Below the pieces are notes generated by a model, which was not told the origin of the DNA, searched no databases, and worked only from the letters and a program-made list of their open reading frames with translations. A stretch of 64,000 nucleotides of DNA, taken from the NCBI RefSeq assembly GCF_000332075.2, contig NZ_ALVU02000001.1, positions 744,001 to 808,000 of the forward strand. Direction: 5' to 3'. Positions within the stretch are counted from its first letter, which is position 1; the number at the start of each line of letters is the position of its first letter. A program made the translations under genes and the position numbers. The stretch comes from Synechocystis sp. PCC 7509 (lineage in GTDB: Bacteria; Cyanobacteriota; Cyanobacteriia; Cyanobacteriales; Chroococcidiopsidaceae). Below are positions 8,356 to 17,360 of the stretch, in pieces.

Positions 8356-8817
8356 TTAAGCATCTTGGGGGTTTATTTTCATCATCTCCCAAGTAGTGTA
8401 AGTACCGATGGGACTCCAAAGTATATAGGGAACAAGTAACAATGCTGCCCAGCCAGAAATTGGCAATACTGCTAGGGTAAGTATAATTCCGATAATTGCA
8501 CCAGTACCGCCGATAATTGTGCCAATTTTTAAACTGCGGAGTCTAAACATAACTGGAGTGTAGGCAATAGTAACAAGTTCTAGCAGCAAATACAGTCCCA
8601 TTATTAACCAATTTTTGCTACTTTCCCAAACTATATAAGCCGACCAAGCGCCACAAATAAAAATAGTAATCCAAATAAAGGGAATTGCAAACTCAAAGGT
8701 TAACCATTTTGGGCGACGCAAGCGTTTAAACCATTTGCGATCGCTTGGTGTAAAAAAGTTCGCCGCCATCGCCACAAGTAGCGTTACACCCCCAATTACC
8801 AGCCAAGATTTAATCAT
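8356..8817 (-). CDS. TspO/MBR-family membrane protein, copy 1
   Basis: 153 aa with five predicted membrane spans. LRRPKWLTFEFAIPFIWITI resembles the conserved Pro/Trp-rich region after helix 1 of TspO, and CGAWSAYIVWES follows as in the family. TspO proteins bind porphyrins and other hydrophobic ligands and modulate tetrapyrrole and stress responses in cyanobacteria. It is about half identical by eye to the next gene upstream, so the two are a tandem duplication. It abuts the stop of ddpX. Confidence 0.8.
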   Translation of the reverse strand: MIKSWLVIGGVTLLVAMAANFFTPSDRKWFKRLRRPKWLTFEFAIPFIWITIFICGAWSAYIVWESSKNWLIMGLYLLLELVTIAYTPVMFRLRSLKIGTIIGGTGAIIGIILTLAVLPISGWAALLLVPYILWSPIGTYTTWEMMKINPQDA

Positions 8818-8885
8818 ATTTTTATCATTGCTTTTCTAATCCAATCTTGTAAGGTTACTTGCTTAAGATCAATCAACCCTTTGAA

Positions 8886-9359
8886 TTATTCTGCACCTGG
8901 ATTTAGTTGGATCATTTCTTCGGTAGTATATGTACCTACAGGACTCCAAATAATATAAGGAAGAAGTAATCCGGCGGCTAAATGAGAAACGGGGAAAATT
9001 GCGATCGCCAAAAGCACACTTAACACCGCTCCCGACCCGCCTAAAATCGTCCCTACAAGTAGACTGCGAAGCCTCAGAGTTACGGAAGTATAGGAAACGG
9101 TAATAATTTCTAAAAGCAAATATACGCCCATTAACAGCCACGTTTTAGCGCTATTTGGTTCGTGTTGCCAAACTATATTAGCTGACCAAGCACCGCAAAT
9201 AAATATAATCGTCCAAATTACCGGGATTAAAGGCTCAAATGTCAACCATTTTGGGCGGCGCAATTGTATCGCCCATTTGAGATCGCGGGGTTTAAATAAC
9301 ACGCCACCAAAGGCGACGAAGAATGTTATCAATGCGATCGCCATCCAAGATTTAACCAT
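8886..9359 (-). CDS. TspO/MBR-family membrane protein, copy 2
   Basis: 157 aa, five membrane spans. It shares LRRPKWLTFE, the segment IFICGAWSA.IVW, the segment LLMG.YLLLE and WSP.GTYTT with copy 1, in the same order. It lies 68 bp upstream of copy 1 on the same strand, so the pair is probably co-transcribed. The divergence between copies suggests an old duplication. Confidence 0.8.
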   Translation of the reverse strand: MVKSWMAIALITFFVAFGGVLFKPRDLKWAIQLRRPKWLTFEPLIPVIWTIIFICGAWSANIVWQHEPNSAKTWLLMGVYLLLEIITVSYTSVTLRLRSLLVGTILGGSGAVLSVLLAIAIFPVSHLAAGLLLPYIIWSPVGTYTTEEMIQLNPGAE

Positions 9360-9620
9360 ACTAGCTTTATTGTCTTAACCTTACACATTTATAATGCCAA
9401 TGGATAAAAACAAGATTAATCTTCCTTAAGTTTGAATCGTATTTTTTATCTTAAATCTTTATTAAGTTTTGACGAGTTTTCAATAAAGATTTTATTGGCA
9501 GCGCGAGCAAAATATTAATTTGTCTAGCAATGGTTAATTTATTCAGTGTATTCTCGGTTTTTATATCAAGGGATCGGTAATATAGTTGAGTTATAGCTTT
9601 TAAATTTAATTCTTAAAAAT

Positions 9621-9722
9621 ATGAAAAATAGCGCTCTTTCAAAAGAAATTGGAGAAATAAAAAACACACTTTTATTTACTTTAGTTTTGGTTTGCTTATT
9701 ATTATCAATTACTTGGCTCTAA
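9621..9722 (+). CDS. possible 33-aa single-span membrane peptide
   Basis: ATG 9621 to TAA 9722. A polar start (MKNSALSKEIGEIKN) is followed by one hydrophobic helix (TLLFTLVLVCLLLSITWL) running to the last residue. No good ribosome site is visible. A palindromic terminator follows 11 bp after the stop. The layout is typical of small cyanobacterial membrane subunits, but I cannot assign a family and it may be chance. Confidence 0.4.
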   Translation: MKNSALSKEIGEIKNTLLFTLVLVCLLLSITWL

Positions 9723-9733
9723 GTTAAGGGTAA

Positions 9734-9755
9734 AGGAAATGCGATCGCATTTCCT
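9734..9755. terminator. 22-bp perfect palindrome built on a HIP1 site; likely bidirectional terminator
   Basis: AGGAAATGCGATCGCATTTCCT reads the same on both strands and is followed by TATTTT. It lies between the convergent 33-aa frame and rnc, ending 10 bp from the rnc stop. The centre is a HIP1 octamer. Confidence 0.6.
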
Positions 9756-9765
9756 ATTTTACAGA

Positions 9766-10431
9766 CTACAAAAGCCCTAATTTTTTCAACGCATTCTCCG
9801 CCGCGTTTTTTTGCGCTTCTTTTATTCTATGACCTTTTCCTCTGCCATATTCTTTTCCTTTTATACTTACTTTGAAAATAAATTCCTTATTGTGGTCTGC
9901 TCCTGACTCGCTTACTAGATCGTATTTAGGTTCTTCTCCGAATTGAGGTTTTGACCATTCTTGAAGCATACCTTTATAATTTTTATTTGATTGAAAATCG
10001 ACAATATGTTCAGCAACTTCCATGACTAGCGACTCTACAAAAAAAGAAGTAGCTTGAATTCCTGAATCAAGAAAGTAAGCTCCTATAACAGCTTCAAACG
10101 TACTACTGAGTAAATTAGAATTGTGACATCCTCCGTCTAATTTTGCGCCATTCCCTAAAAGCATTTGACCCCCAATATTTAATTTTCTAGCAAATTTTGC
10201 TAGTTGCTGTTCATCTACTAATGTAGAACGTAATTTAGTAAGTTGACCTTCATCCATATCTGGATATTTATGATAAAGTCGTTCAGCAATCAATAAACCT
10301 AATAAGGCATCGCCTAAGAACTCTAAACGCTCATTATTCCCTTTTATTCCAGGATTTTCATGCATATAGGAGCTATGAGTTAGAGCAAGGCGTAAAAGTG
10401 AAGGATTTCTAAATTCTGGTAGTTTGGACAT
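9766..10431 (-). CDS. rnc: ribonuclease III
   Basis: 221 aa. The catalytic domain carries NERLEFLGDALL (E34, E37, D41) and the second cluster NLLSSTFEAVIGAYFLDSG (E113). The double-stranded-RNA-binding domain follows from about residue 150 (NYKGMLQEWSK, then RIKEAQKNAAENALKKLG). The metal-binding Asp that normally sits three residues before E113 is Ser110 here. The remaining acidic residues are kept, so activity is possible but may be altered. It is followed upstream by an HNH gene after only 7 bp. Confidence 0.93.
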   Translation of the reverse strand: MSKLPEFRNPSLLRLALTHSSYMHENPGIKGNNERLEFLGDALLGLLIAERLYHKYPDMDEGQLTKLRSTLVDEQQLAKFARKLNIGGQMLLGNGAKLDGGCHNSNLLSSTFEAVIGAYFLDSGIQATSFFVESLVMEVAEHIVDFQSNKNYKGMLQEWSKPQFGEEPKYDLVSESGADHNKEFIFKVSIKGKEYGRGKGHRIKEAQKNAAENALKKLGLL

Positions 10432-10438
10432 TATTTTT

Positions 10439-10723
10439 TTAATTGCCTAAGTAAGATTTGATCATTGCCAAAAGTTCTAATTGTTCAGGACAACTTGATT
10501 GCTGAGGAAAACCTGGAGGGAAAGGGCGGTTTCCACGAGAATTATTACAGGAAAAGCAAGCTAATCGTAAATTGTCGATAGAATTAGAACCTCCACGGCT
10601 TATATGTTTGATATGTTCAAGAGTTTGTTCTTCTTTTGTAAGAGGTTTATTGCACCAGCAACATTTAGAGCCATATTTATTAGCTAACTTTCGCTTCTGG
10701 TTTCGCTTAGTTTTAGAGGACAT
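10439..10723 (-). CDS. small HNH endonuclease domain protein
   Basis: About 94 aa from ATG 10723 (preceded by AAAAGAG). A start 14 codons further upstream (10765) is open but less likely because the added residues are hydrophobic and unrelated. A basic N-terminus (KTKRNQKRK) precedes CCWCNKPL, LEHIKHISRGGSNSIDNLRL and ACFSCNNSRG: the two CxxC zinc knuckles and the H-N-H core. It sits 7 bp upstream of rnc and is probably co-transcribed. The target is unknown. Confidence 0.8.
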   Translation of the reverse strand: MSSKTKRNQKRKLANKYGSKCCWCNKPLTKEEQTLEHIKHISRGGSNSIDNLRLACFSCNNSRGNRPFPPGFPQQSSCPEQLELLAMIKSYLGN

Positions 10724-10893
10724 TGCATCTCTTTTAGCTATGGTTAAATACCATGCAAAAAGCACACATAGCGCTACTTCAAGTTACTACAAAAAACCTA
10801 CTACTCCCTAAATAAGAAATAGTTTATGTTGCTAGAAACCTGAAAATAGAGACAGCATCAATTATTTAGCAAATAACTGCCTGTTACTGCTGA

Positions 10894-11079
10894 ATTTGTA
10901 TTGCAATCTCACGTATTACAAGACTTAGAAAGCCTCAAAGACATGAAATTGCAGCACACATCCAACAATTGTTGGTTTTGCTCAAGATTGACGCGAAGCC
11001 CTGCGTGCGCGCTTGCGCTATCGCACTTAGTAACGCGAAATATGCTCCTTTACTTAGCATACTTCAATCATACATATAA
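10894..11079 (+). pseudogene. possible fragment of a HEAT-repeat-like protein
   Basis: An ATG-less open stretch ending at TAA 11077-11079 reads HEIAAHIQQLLVLLKIDAK followed by RACAIALSNAKYAPLL, an alternation of helices like a HEAT unit. It has no start codon or ribosome site. The rest of the 325-bp gap between the HNH gene and the Uma2 gene shows nothing else. This is weak and could be chance. Confidence 0.2.
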
Positions 11080-11090
11080 TTCTTTTGTTG

Positions 11091-11735
11091 TCAAGAGGGC
11101 TGAGTAAGTATCTTATTTTTCACCCAATCACGAAATAACTTGATTAATGTAATCTCTCCGATAGTTTTACTTTGCTCTATAAATTGGTTTATTTCTGTTG
11201 CTGATACGAGCGGAAAAGCACAACTAAACTCACGTTCAATGTATTGATTTTCTACTAACTGATAAAACTGTAAAATCTGTCCGTTATATCGCCAAATTTC
11301 CGGGACACCCAAAGCGGAATAAATATCTAGCTTATTTACCGAACTACTTGTAATATCAATTTCAATCGCTAAATCTGGCGGTAAATCTATAGTTAAATCT
11401 AAGGTTTGTTTACCTCTAAAAGCTATTTCATTTTGAATGTAATAACAATTATCTGGTTCTATACCGCGATTAGCTGATTTAAGTTTTAAAGTTGTAGAAC
11501 CAGCACTTTTAATTTCAATTCCTAATTCTTCTGCTAATACAACAACTAAGTTACCAAAATTACTTTTATAACTTTCATGTTCAATTAATGGAGACATTAT
11601 TTCTAAAGTTCCACACTCATAAACAAACCTAAAACCCCTGTCTTCACCCGTTTCTGTCAACAAAGTTTCAAAAGTTTGCCAGCTAATATTTTGTAAAATT
11701 GTACGTTGTTCGGCGGGAATTGAAGTAACAATCAT
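11091..11735 (-). CDS. Uma2-family (DUF820) PD-(D/E)XK endonuclease-like protein
   Basis: 214 aa, the typical size. Core motifs are the early WQTFETLL, FVYECGTLEIMSPL, and PDLAIEIDITSSS (the PD...E part of the restriction-endonuclease-fold active site), followed by YSALGVPEIWRYN. This family is greatly expanded in cyanobacteria, usually as isolated genes, and its role is unsettled (possibly linked to mobile DNA). It stands alone between rnc and sufS. Confidence 0.9.
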   Translation of the reverse strand: MIVTSIPAEQRTILQNISWQTFETLLTETGEDRGFRFVYECGTLEIMSPLIEHESYKSNFGNLVVVLAEELGIEIKSAGSTTLKLKSANRGIEPDNCYYIQNEIAFRGKQTLDLTIDLPPDLAIEIDITSSSVNKLDIYSALGVPEIWRYNGQILQFYQLVENQYIEREFSCAFPLVSATEINQFIEQSKTIGEITLIKLFRDWVKNKILTQPS

Positions 11736-11760
11736 TTTACAAAAAATCTTTTTTTAAAGA

Positions 11761-11788
11761 GTAGGGGCGCAATGCTTTACGCCCCTAC
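11761..11788. repeat. dispersed 28-bp palindrome, copy 2
   Basis: Same sequence as the copy at 6654 with one change (T to A at the 19th base), giving one mismatch in the arms. It lies 31 bp beyond the sufS stop and 26 bp before the Uma2 start. Confidence 0.8.
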
Positions 11789-11819
11789 TTTATTGTCGTA
11801 TGTTGGAGAAAATCTCCCT

Positions 11820-13079
11820 CTAAAAAATGCTCCCAAAAAACTCTACAGCTTCCTTCAAAGCCGCAATGAAAACATCAATTTCCGCGCGAGTATTGTAAAA
11901 AGATAAACTAGCTCTTGCAGTGGATTGAGCTTTTAAATAACGATGCAAAGGTTGCGTACAATGGTGTCCGGCACGAATAGCAACCCCCTCTTGGTCTAAC
12001 ATGGTAGATAAGTCGTGAGGATGCACCTCTCCCGCCGTAAAAGATGCTAAGGCGGCTCTCCCAAAACCTGCTAATTTAGGCAAAGGACCATAGGTGCGAA
12101 TTTCGGGAATCTGTGCTAACTTCTCAAACAAATATCCCGTCAACTCTGCTTCATAGGTATAGATTTTATCCATACCAATATTAGTAAGATAATCTACTGC
12201 TGCCCCTAGTGCGATCGCTTCCGCAATTGCTGGAGTACCTGCTTCAAATTTATGGGGTAAATCTGCATAGGTTGAATGGTCTAGGTATACATCGGCAATC
12301 ATCTCGCCACCGCCTAAAAATGGAGGCATAGAGCGCAGTAATTTCAACTTTCCATACAAAAAGCCAATTCCTGTAGGAGCGCACATTTTATGACCAGATG
12401 CGACTAACCAATCGCAATCTAGCTTCTGTACGTCTATAGGCATATGAGGGACACTTTGGCAAGCATCAATTAATACTTTAGCACCGTACTTGTGTGCGAT
12501 CGCAATAATTTCTTGAACGGGATTAATACAGCCTAAAGTGTTGGAAACATGAACAACTGAAACTAATTTTGTTTTGTCAGAAATCAGCGTTTTAAACTGT
12601 TCTAAGTTAAATTCTTCAGTTTCCGTTAATTCAACAAACTTTAGCACCGCTCCAGTTTTTTGCGCCAACAATTGCCAAGGAATTAAATTACTGTGGTGTT
12701 CCATCACTGATAGAATAATCTCATCGCCAGCCTTTAAATTGCTAGTACCCCAACTATAAGCGACTAAATTAATCGCTTCGGTTGCGTTACGAGTAAACAC
12801 AATTTCTTGACGAGAATCAGCATTTACAAAAGCTGCAATTTTATCGCGGGAACTTTCGTAAGCATCGGTAGCTTTGGCGCTAAGAGTATGTACACCTCTA
12901 TGAACGTTAGAGTTGTATTGCTCGTAGTAATCGCGGAGAGTATTTAAAACTTGGATTGGTTTTTGCGAAGTAGCCGCATTATCCAAGTACACTAAAGGAT
13001 GCTCGTTAACTTCTTGGTGCAATATTGGGAAGTCAGCGCGGACTAAATCAGCAAGAGTTTTTTCTTTAGTAACTGTCAT
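11820..13079 (-). CDS. sufS: cysteine desulfurase SufS
   Basis: 419 aa, group II cysteine desulfurase. [11 protein letters not shown] starts the PLP fold, K231 in [10 protein letters not shown] is the Schiff-base lysine, and C374 in [11 protein letters not shown] is the catalytic cysteine that takes the persulfide. It supplies sulfur to the SufBCD scaffold for Fe-S cluster assembly. It is the last gene of the suf operon, 26 bp after sufD. Confidence 0.97.
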   Translation of the reverse strand: MTVTKEKTLADLVRADFPILHQEVNEHPLVYLDNAATSQKPIQVLNTLRDYYEQYNSNVHRGVHTLSAKATDAYESSRDKIAAFVNADSRQEIVFTRNATEAINLVAYSWGTSNLKAGDEIILSVMEHHSNLIPWQLLAQKTGAVLKFVELTETEEFNLEQFKTLISDKTKLVSVVHVSNTLGCINPVQEIIAIAHKYGAKVLIDACQSVPHMPIDVQKLDCDWLVASGHKMCAPTGIGFLYGKLKLLRSMPPFLGGGEMIADVYLDHSTYADLPHKFEAGTPAIAEAIALGAAVDYLTNIGMDKIYTYEAELTGYLFEKLAQIPEIRTYGPLPKLAGFGRAALASFTAGEVHPHDLSTMLDQEGVAIRAGHHCTQPLHRYLKAQSTARASLSFYNTRAEIDVFIAALKEAVEFFGSIF

Positions 13080-13105
13080 TTTGAATAAGTAATGAGTTTG
13101 CTTAT

Positions 13106-14440
13106 TTAACTAACTGTGGAAAAGCGTTTAATGGAAGCATTCAAACTTTCGCGTAACGAATCTATTGGCAACTTATTAATAATTTCTGCCGCAAAAGCAT
13201 TAACTAAAAGATTCCGCGCATCGCTGGCATTTATCCCGCGACTTTGTAAGTAGAAAATCTCATCATCTTCTAATTGACTTACCGTTGCACCGTGAGAACA
13301 TTTGACATTATCCGCCGTAATTTCTAACTGGGGTTTAGTATCAATTCTCGCTCTAGAAGACAATAATAGATTGCGATTTAACTGCGCTGCATTGGTTAAT
13401 TGCGCTGGTTTAGGGACAAAAACTTTACCGTTAAAAACACCGTGCGACTTTTCGGAGACAATACACTTATGTAACTGATTTGTCGTACCATGAGGATAAT
13501 TAAGTGCGATCGCACTGTGAGTATCGCCCACTTGATTACCAGAAATTGCCGTCAATCCAAAGAGATTAGTATCCGTTTGTTCGCCAGCTTGGAAAACTTC
13601 TAAATTGTGGCGCGATAATTTACCGCCAAGACTTACCGCGTAGCAAGTATAGCGACTATCACGCGCTTGAGAAACCGCCGTTTTCCCAATATGGAAAGCT
13701 TCTAAACTTTCCTGCTCAATTCTAGTATGGCTAACTTCGGCATTTTCTTCTAGCCAAATCTCCGTAACGGAATTGGTAAAGTAAACCGTATCTGCGCTTC
13801 CAGCTTTTTTGTATTCTTCAACTACCGTCACATTACTACCAGACTCCGCCACCAGCAAGCAGCGCGGTTGAGAAACTATTGGTTGTTCGCTTGTAGAAAC
13901 AAATAATAAATGAATGGGAGTATCGACTACAACATTTTTACCTACCCACACAATCGCCACATCGCTTATACCAGAAGTATTTAAGGCTGTAAAGACTTCT
14001 GTAGCGCCTTGTTGCTGCGCTAGATATTTTTTAATTTTAGAGCGATGAGTTATTGGTAAACCAGCTAAATTACTAACGGTAATTCCATCGGGTAAATCTG
14101 CAACCCTTGATAGTTCAGAGGTATAAACGCCATTAACAAACACTAAACGGCTGTTTTCAGCTTCCGGTAGAATTAGCGATGAAATATCTATTTGTGGTGA
14201 AGTGTTTTCGCTAAAGTTTAGTTGACGCAAAGCCGATAAATCGGTAAAACGCCATTCTTCATCGCGGGTTGTGGGGAGAGTAGCAAGATTTATTATTGAG
14301 GAGGTGCGATCGCGCAATTCCTGCAACAATAATATTAATTCTGGTTCTAGTACGGCGATTTTTTGTGCCTGACACAGTTCTAATAAGTTGCTAAGTGTTG
14401 CATCTCTATCTTTTAGCTCAAGATTTGTAAGTAACTGCAT
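13106..14440 (-). CDS. sufD: Fe-S cluster assembly protein SufD
   Basis: 444 aa. Family features include [13 protein letters not shown] near residue 60, the beta-helix core, and the C-terminal region [20 protein letters not shown] and [20 protein letters not shown] that is shared with SufB. It forms the scaffold complex with SufB and SufC. It is separated from sufC by 2 bp, so translation is likely coupled. Confidence 0.97.
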   Translation of the reverse strand: MQLLTNLELKDRDATLSNLLELCQAQKIAVLEPELILLLQELRDRTSSIINLATLPTTRDEEWRFTDLSALRQLNFSENTSPQIDISSLILPEAENSRLVFVNGVYTSELSRVADLPDGITVSNLAGLPITHRSKIKKYLAQQQGATEVFTALNTSGISDVAIVWVGKNVVVDTPIHLLFVSTSEQPIVSQPRCLLVAESGSNVTVVEEYKKAGSADTVYFTNSVTEIWLEENAEVSHTRIEQESLEAFHIGKTAVSQARDSRYTCYAVSLGGKLSRHNLEVFQAGEQTDTNLFGLTAISGNQVGDTHSAIALNYPHGTTNQLHKCIVSEKSHGVFNGKVFVPKPAQLTNAAQLNRNLLLSSRARIDTKPQLEITADNVKCSHGATVSQLEDDEIFYLQSRGINASDARNLLVNAFAAEIINKLPIDSLRESLNASIKRFSTVS

Positions 14441-14442
14441 AC

Positions 14443-15228
14443 TTATCTTACCTCCGTTACCGCTTGCTCTAGCACCCAGTCGTAACCGCGCGCTTCTAAT
14501 TCCAGCGCCAAATCTTTACCGCCACTCTTAATAATTCGTCCTTCTGCCATTACATGAACGTAATCCGGGACAATGTAATTTAGCAAACGCTGGTAGTGAG
14601 TAATTAAAATCGTCGCATTATCAGGACTTGCTAACTGATTAACGCCATTAGCAACAATTTTCAGCGCATCAATATCCAATCCCGAATCTGTCTCATCTAA
14701 GATTGCTACTTTTGGCTCTAATATCGCCATTTGCAAGATTTCGTTGCGCTTTTTCTCTCCACCGGAGAAACCCTCATTGACGCTACGACTCAAAAAAGCT
14801 GGATTCATTTTGACAATATCTAGCTTTTCCTGCACCAACTCATCAAAATCAAAAGAGTCTAATTCTTCTAAACCCTGTTGTTTGCGACGAGAATTGTAAG
14901 CTACGCGCAAAAAGTCTAGGTTACTAACTCCAGGAATTTCTAAGGGATACTGAAACGCCAAAAATATACCCGCTCTAGCGCGTTCTTCGGCTTCCATTTC
15001 TAGCAACTTCTCCCCTAGAAAAGTTACTTCTCCCGCAGTCACATCATAAGCTGGATGTCCCGCTATAACCTTAGAAAAAGTGCTTTTACCCGAACCGTTA
15101 GGACCCATAATTGCATGAATCTCTCCGGCTTTTACTTCCAGATTCACACCCTTTAAAATCGAATTTCCATCTACTTCCGCCGCGAGGTTTTTGATCGACA
15201 GGATAATGGGACTACTAGGATTAATCAT
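14443..15228 (-). CDS. sufC: Fe-S cluster assembly ATPase SufC
   Basis: 261 aa ABC-type ATPase: Walker [11 protein letters not shown], signature [11 protein letters not shown], Walker [13 protein letters not shown], and the H-loop ITHYQRLL. It drives conformational change of SufBCD. Its start is 122 bp downstream of the HEPN gene's stop, an unusually large gap for this operon because two foreign-looking genes separate it from sufB. Confidence 0.97.
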   Translation of the reverse strand: MINPSSPIILSIKNLAAEVDGNSILKGVNLEVKAGEIHAIMGPNGSGKSTFSKVIAGHPAYDVTAGEVTFLGEKLLEMEAEERARAGIFLAFQYPLEIPGVSNLDFLRVAYNSRRKQQGLEELDSFDFDELVQEKLDIVKMNPAFLSRSVNEGFSGGEKKRNEILQMAILEPKVAILDETDSGLDIDALKIVANGVNQLASPDNATILITHYQRLLNYIVPDYVHVMAEGRIIKSGGKDLALELEARGYDWVLEQAVTEVR

Positions 15229-15350
15229 ATTTAGATTCGTTTAATTACATTCTATATAATGTTCAATCAAATGCGTTTAGTCTTTCATCATATCATTGGA
15301 TGAATATATCTGAATATCAACATCCATTCTACTACAGTTACAAGTTCATA

Positions 15351-15980
15351 TTATATTGATGTAATTACCCAAGGATTTTGAACATTAAAATTATTAACGA
15401 TGTATTCAGTTACAACTGCATTAAATATGAGAGCTATTGCACACACGTCGCGAACATAATTCCTGACATTTCCCATAGTTGGTTTATCTGCCGCCGAACC
15501 ATGTGTAATATTGTTTCGCCTATTAATAAAAGCATCTAAATTATTTTTTGACCTCATAGTAGTGTCTTTATTTTCTACCAAATTCCAAACATCATTAATC
15601 CCAATACTTTTAAACAAATCGTCTACATTTTTACTGCCAGGTGATGCAAATCCTTTTAAATGAAGTTCTAAATTAAATATACCCTGATAGCATTTATTGT
15701 TAGTATTAGCAAACGGACTTTGAATCATACTCTCAATAATTTTCCATTTTTTATCAAAGCCTAAATTGTCGGTGATTGGTTTACGAAGAGTTTGAATAAC
15801 TTTTAAGCGATCGGGTAACATACTTATTGATGTTTGATTGTATTCATGAAAGGTCAAAATATCGAGAATCAAATCCTCAAAGAAGCTTTCAATGTGACTG
15901 CAAAGTAATAAAATAGATGCTCTAGATAAACACTCATTAATTTCTCTTTGCTTTGATGAACTGTCATTTTCTTTGGACAA
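15351..15980 (-). CDS. HEPN-family putative RNase (MAE_28990/RiboL-PSP-like), partner of the DUF262 gene
   Basis: 209 aa, helical. The HEPN active-site motif R-x4-H is seen as R155-NNIT-H160 (context NRRNNITHG). An N-terminal helix LLLCSHIESFFEDLILDIL is typical of the MAE_28990-type HEPN group, many of which are toxic RNases in defence or toxin systems. The start is TTG 15980, directly preceded by an in-frame stop and with GGAG about 11 nt upstream. It lies 80 bp after the DUF262 gene on the same strand. No HIP1 octamer occurs in the gene. The RNase role is inferred from the motif. Confidence 0.75.
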   Translation of the reverse strand: MSKENDSSSKQREINECLSRASILLLCSHIESFFEDLILDILTFHEYNQTSISMLPDRLKVIQTLRKPITDNLGFDKKWKIIESMIQSPFANTNNKCYQGIFNLELHLKGFASPGSKNVDDLFKSIGINDVWNLVENKDTTMRSKNNLDAFINRRNNITHGSAADKPTMGNVRNYVRDVCAIALIFNAVVTEYIVNNFNVQNPWVITSI

Positions 15981-16060
15981 TTATGCTAAAACTCCTACTT
16001 CTCTCAAGTTAACCCAAAACTTCATCAAGGCTGGAGACCGATCTTTCATGAAACTCATCT

Positions 16061-17245
16061 TTATATAGTTTCATGTGCTGTCGTTCCAATAACGATTCGT
16101 TCGATTGGGATGCCAATATATTCAAGTCTATCTCGCCACAAATCGAGTCGAGATTGCATCTGAGTTACTTTTTCGGGTTGAGATACAATTGCATCTTCAA
16201 ACTTAGGAGCTTTGAAAAGTTCTGTAAATTCACTAATGATTTCATCACGCTTATGTTCGAGCAACTCCAAAGACAATCTAGAAAAATACAACATCTCCAC
16301 ATCGTAAACTGCTCTATTTATAGTTGATTTCCATACCCGCTCGGTAGGATCGTATCTACGAAAACTGTTTTCCCCAAATATATTATGTATGATATCAATG
16401 GTTTTTAAAAATATCTCTCGATGCTGTTCTAATATTTTGGAATTAAATTTCATACCAGATTCTAGGTAATCATCCAAAAATTTAGATAATTTACCTTTAT
16501 AGTTAGCTCCATTGAAATAAAAAGCAAAAAATCGTAGAATCATTTCACAATCATTCATTCTCTTTTCAACATCTTTAGCTCTACGCAGCTTTATAAATGT
16601 CTCATGTTTCGATAAATCTTTAATTAATTTATTAAGCGAGCCTTTGTATAAACTATTTCTTAATTCTTGACGATTTAATTTAACTGAATTAGAATTCAGT
16701 CGGTCAAAGACATCAAATCTAATCTCTGGATCTGAATCCTTTAAAATAACAACACATCTAATTATTCTCAATCTAATCGATCTTTGATCGACAATACTCA
16801 ATTGACTAAATTTCAGCTTATTAAGATCGTCCCTGATTTTTAATGACTTTAACTTAAAATCATCATTAAGATATCTATAAATAGCCGTAAGCCTTTGCTG
16901 TCCGTCAATTACACTACAACTACTATCTTCCAACTCGGCAAAATAGCAAACAGGAATTGGTACATTTATTAATAGAGATTCTATCAGCCTACTTGCTTTT
17001 GTATCATCCCAAACTCTACGACGTTGAAAGTCATCTGCAAGCACTAAAGTTCCATCTTCTACTTGCTCTTTTAGGGATCTAATACTATAGTCGTAGGGAT
17101 GCACGAATAGCTTTCTATCTCGAATTTTAATACTACTACTAATATTTAATTCTGCATCTTCATTTTCGGTGTTTTCACGATCAAATTCATCTTCTGTGAA
17201 TACAGGAAGGGTAGTATCATTAACAATCGAGCTATTTGCAAGCAT
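16061..17245 (-). CDS. DUF262 (GmrS/ParB-like) protein, sensor/NTPase-type half of a two-gene defence candidate
   Basis: 394 aa. The N-terminal DUF262 domain (about 50-190) has FQRRRVW at 73-79 and the hallmark IDGQQRLTAI at 113-122. It lacks the C-terminal HNH (DUF1524) domain found in GmrSD-type restriction enzymes; the rest is a helical region of unknown fold. AAGGAG lies 8 nt before ATG 17245, a strong ribosome site. DUF262 proteins act in type IV restriction and phosphorothioate-sensing defence. Here the effector is probably the adjacent HEPN protein. The pair splits sufB from sufC. Confidence 0.8.
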   Translation of the reverse strand: MLANSSIVNDTTLPVFTEDEFDRENTENEDAELNISSSIKIRDRKLFVHPYDYSIRSLKEQVEDGTLVLADDFQRRRVWDDTKASRLIESLLINVPIPVCYFAELEDSSCSVIDGQQRLTAIYRYLNDDFKLKSLKIRDDLNKLKFSQLSIVDQRSIRLRIIRCVVILKDSDPEIRFDVFDRLNSNSVKLNRQELRNSLYKGSLNKLIKDLSKHETFIKLRRAKDVEKRMNDCEMILRFFAFYFNGANYKGKLSKFLDDYLESGMKFNSKILEQHREIFLKTIDIIHNIFGENSFRRYDPTERVWKSTINRAVYDVEMLYFSRLSLELLEHKRDEIISEFTELFKAPKFEDAIVSQPEKVTQMQSRLDLWRDRLEYIGIPIERIVIGTTAHETI

Positions 17246-17305
17246 TATTTTACTCCTTCTTCACCAAAGATAAATATTTCTCTAATTAAGCCTGTCAATT
17301 ATGTT

Positions 17306-17344
17306 GCAAAATGATTTATATCCATTGCATATAAATCATTTTGC
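17306..17344. repeat. perfect 16-bp inverted repeat between sufB and the DUF262 gene
   Basis: GCAAAATGATTTATAT (17306-17321) and its exact complement (17329-17344) flank a 7-nt loop. It starts 16 bp beyond the sufB stop and ends 60 bp before the DUF262 start. It may terminate sufB transcription (there is no T-run), stabilise the sufB mRNA 3' end, or be an operator of the inserted pair. Confidence 0.7.
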
Positions 17345-17360
17345 TTTCAATTCTTTATCT

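Noticed and set aside
8869-9141. 90-codon minus-strand frame
   Set aside because: It is out of frame inside TspO copy 2 and is rich in Arg/Tyr, typical of a shadow frame.
10901-11107. 68-codon plus-strand frame between HNH and Uma2 genes
   Set aside because: It has no ribosome site and overlaps the Uma2 3' end; the neighbouring frame looks slightly more protein-like but is also weak.
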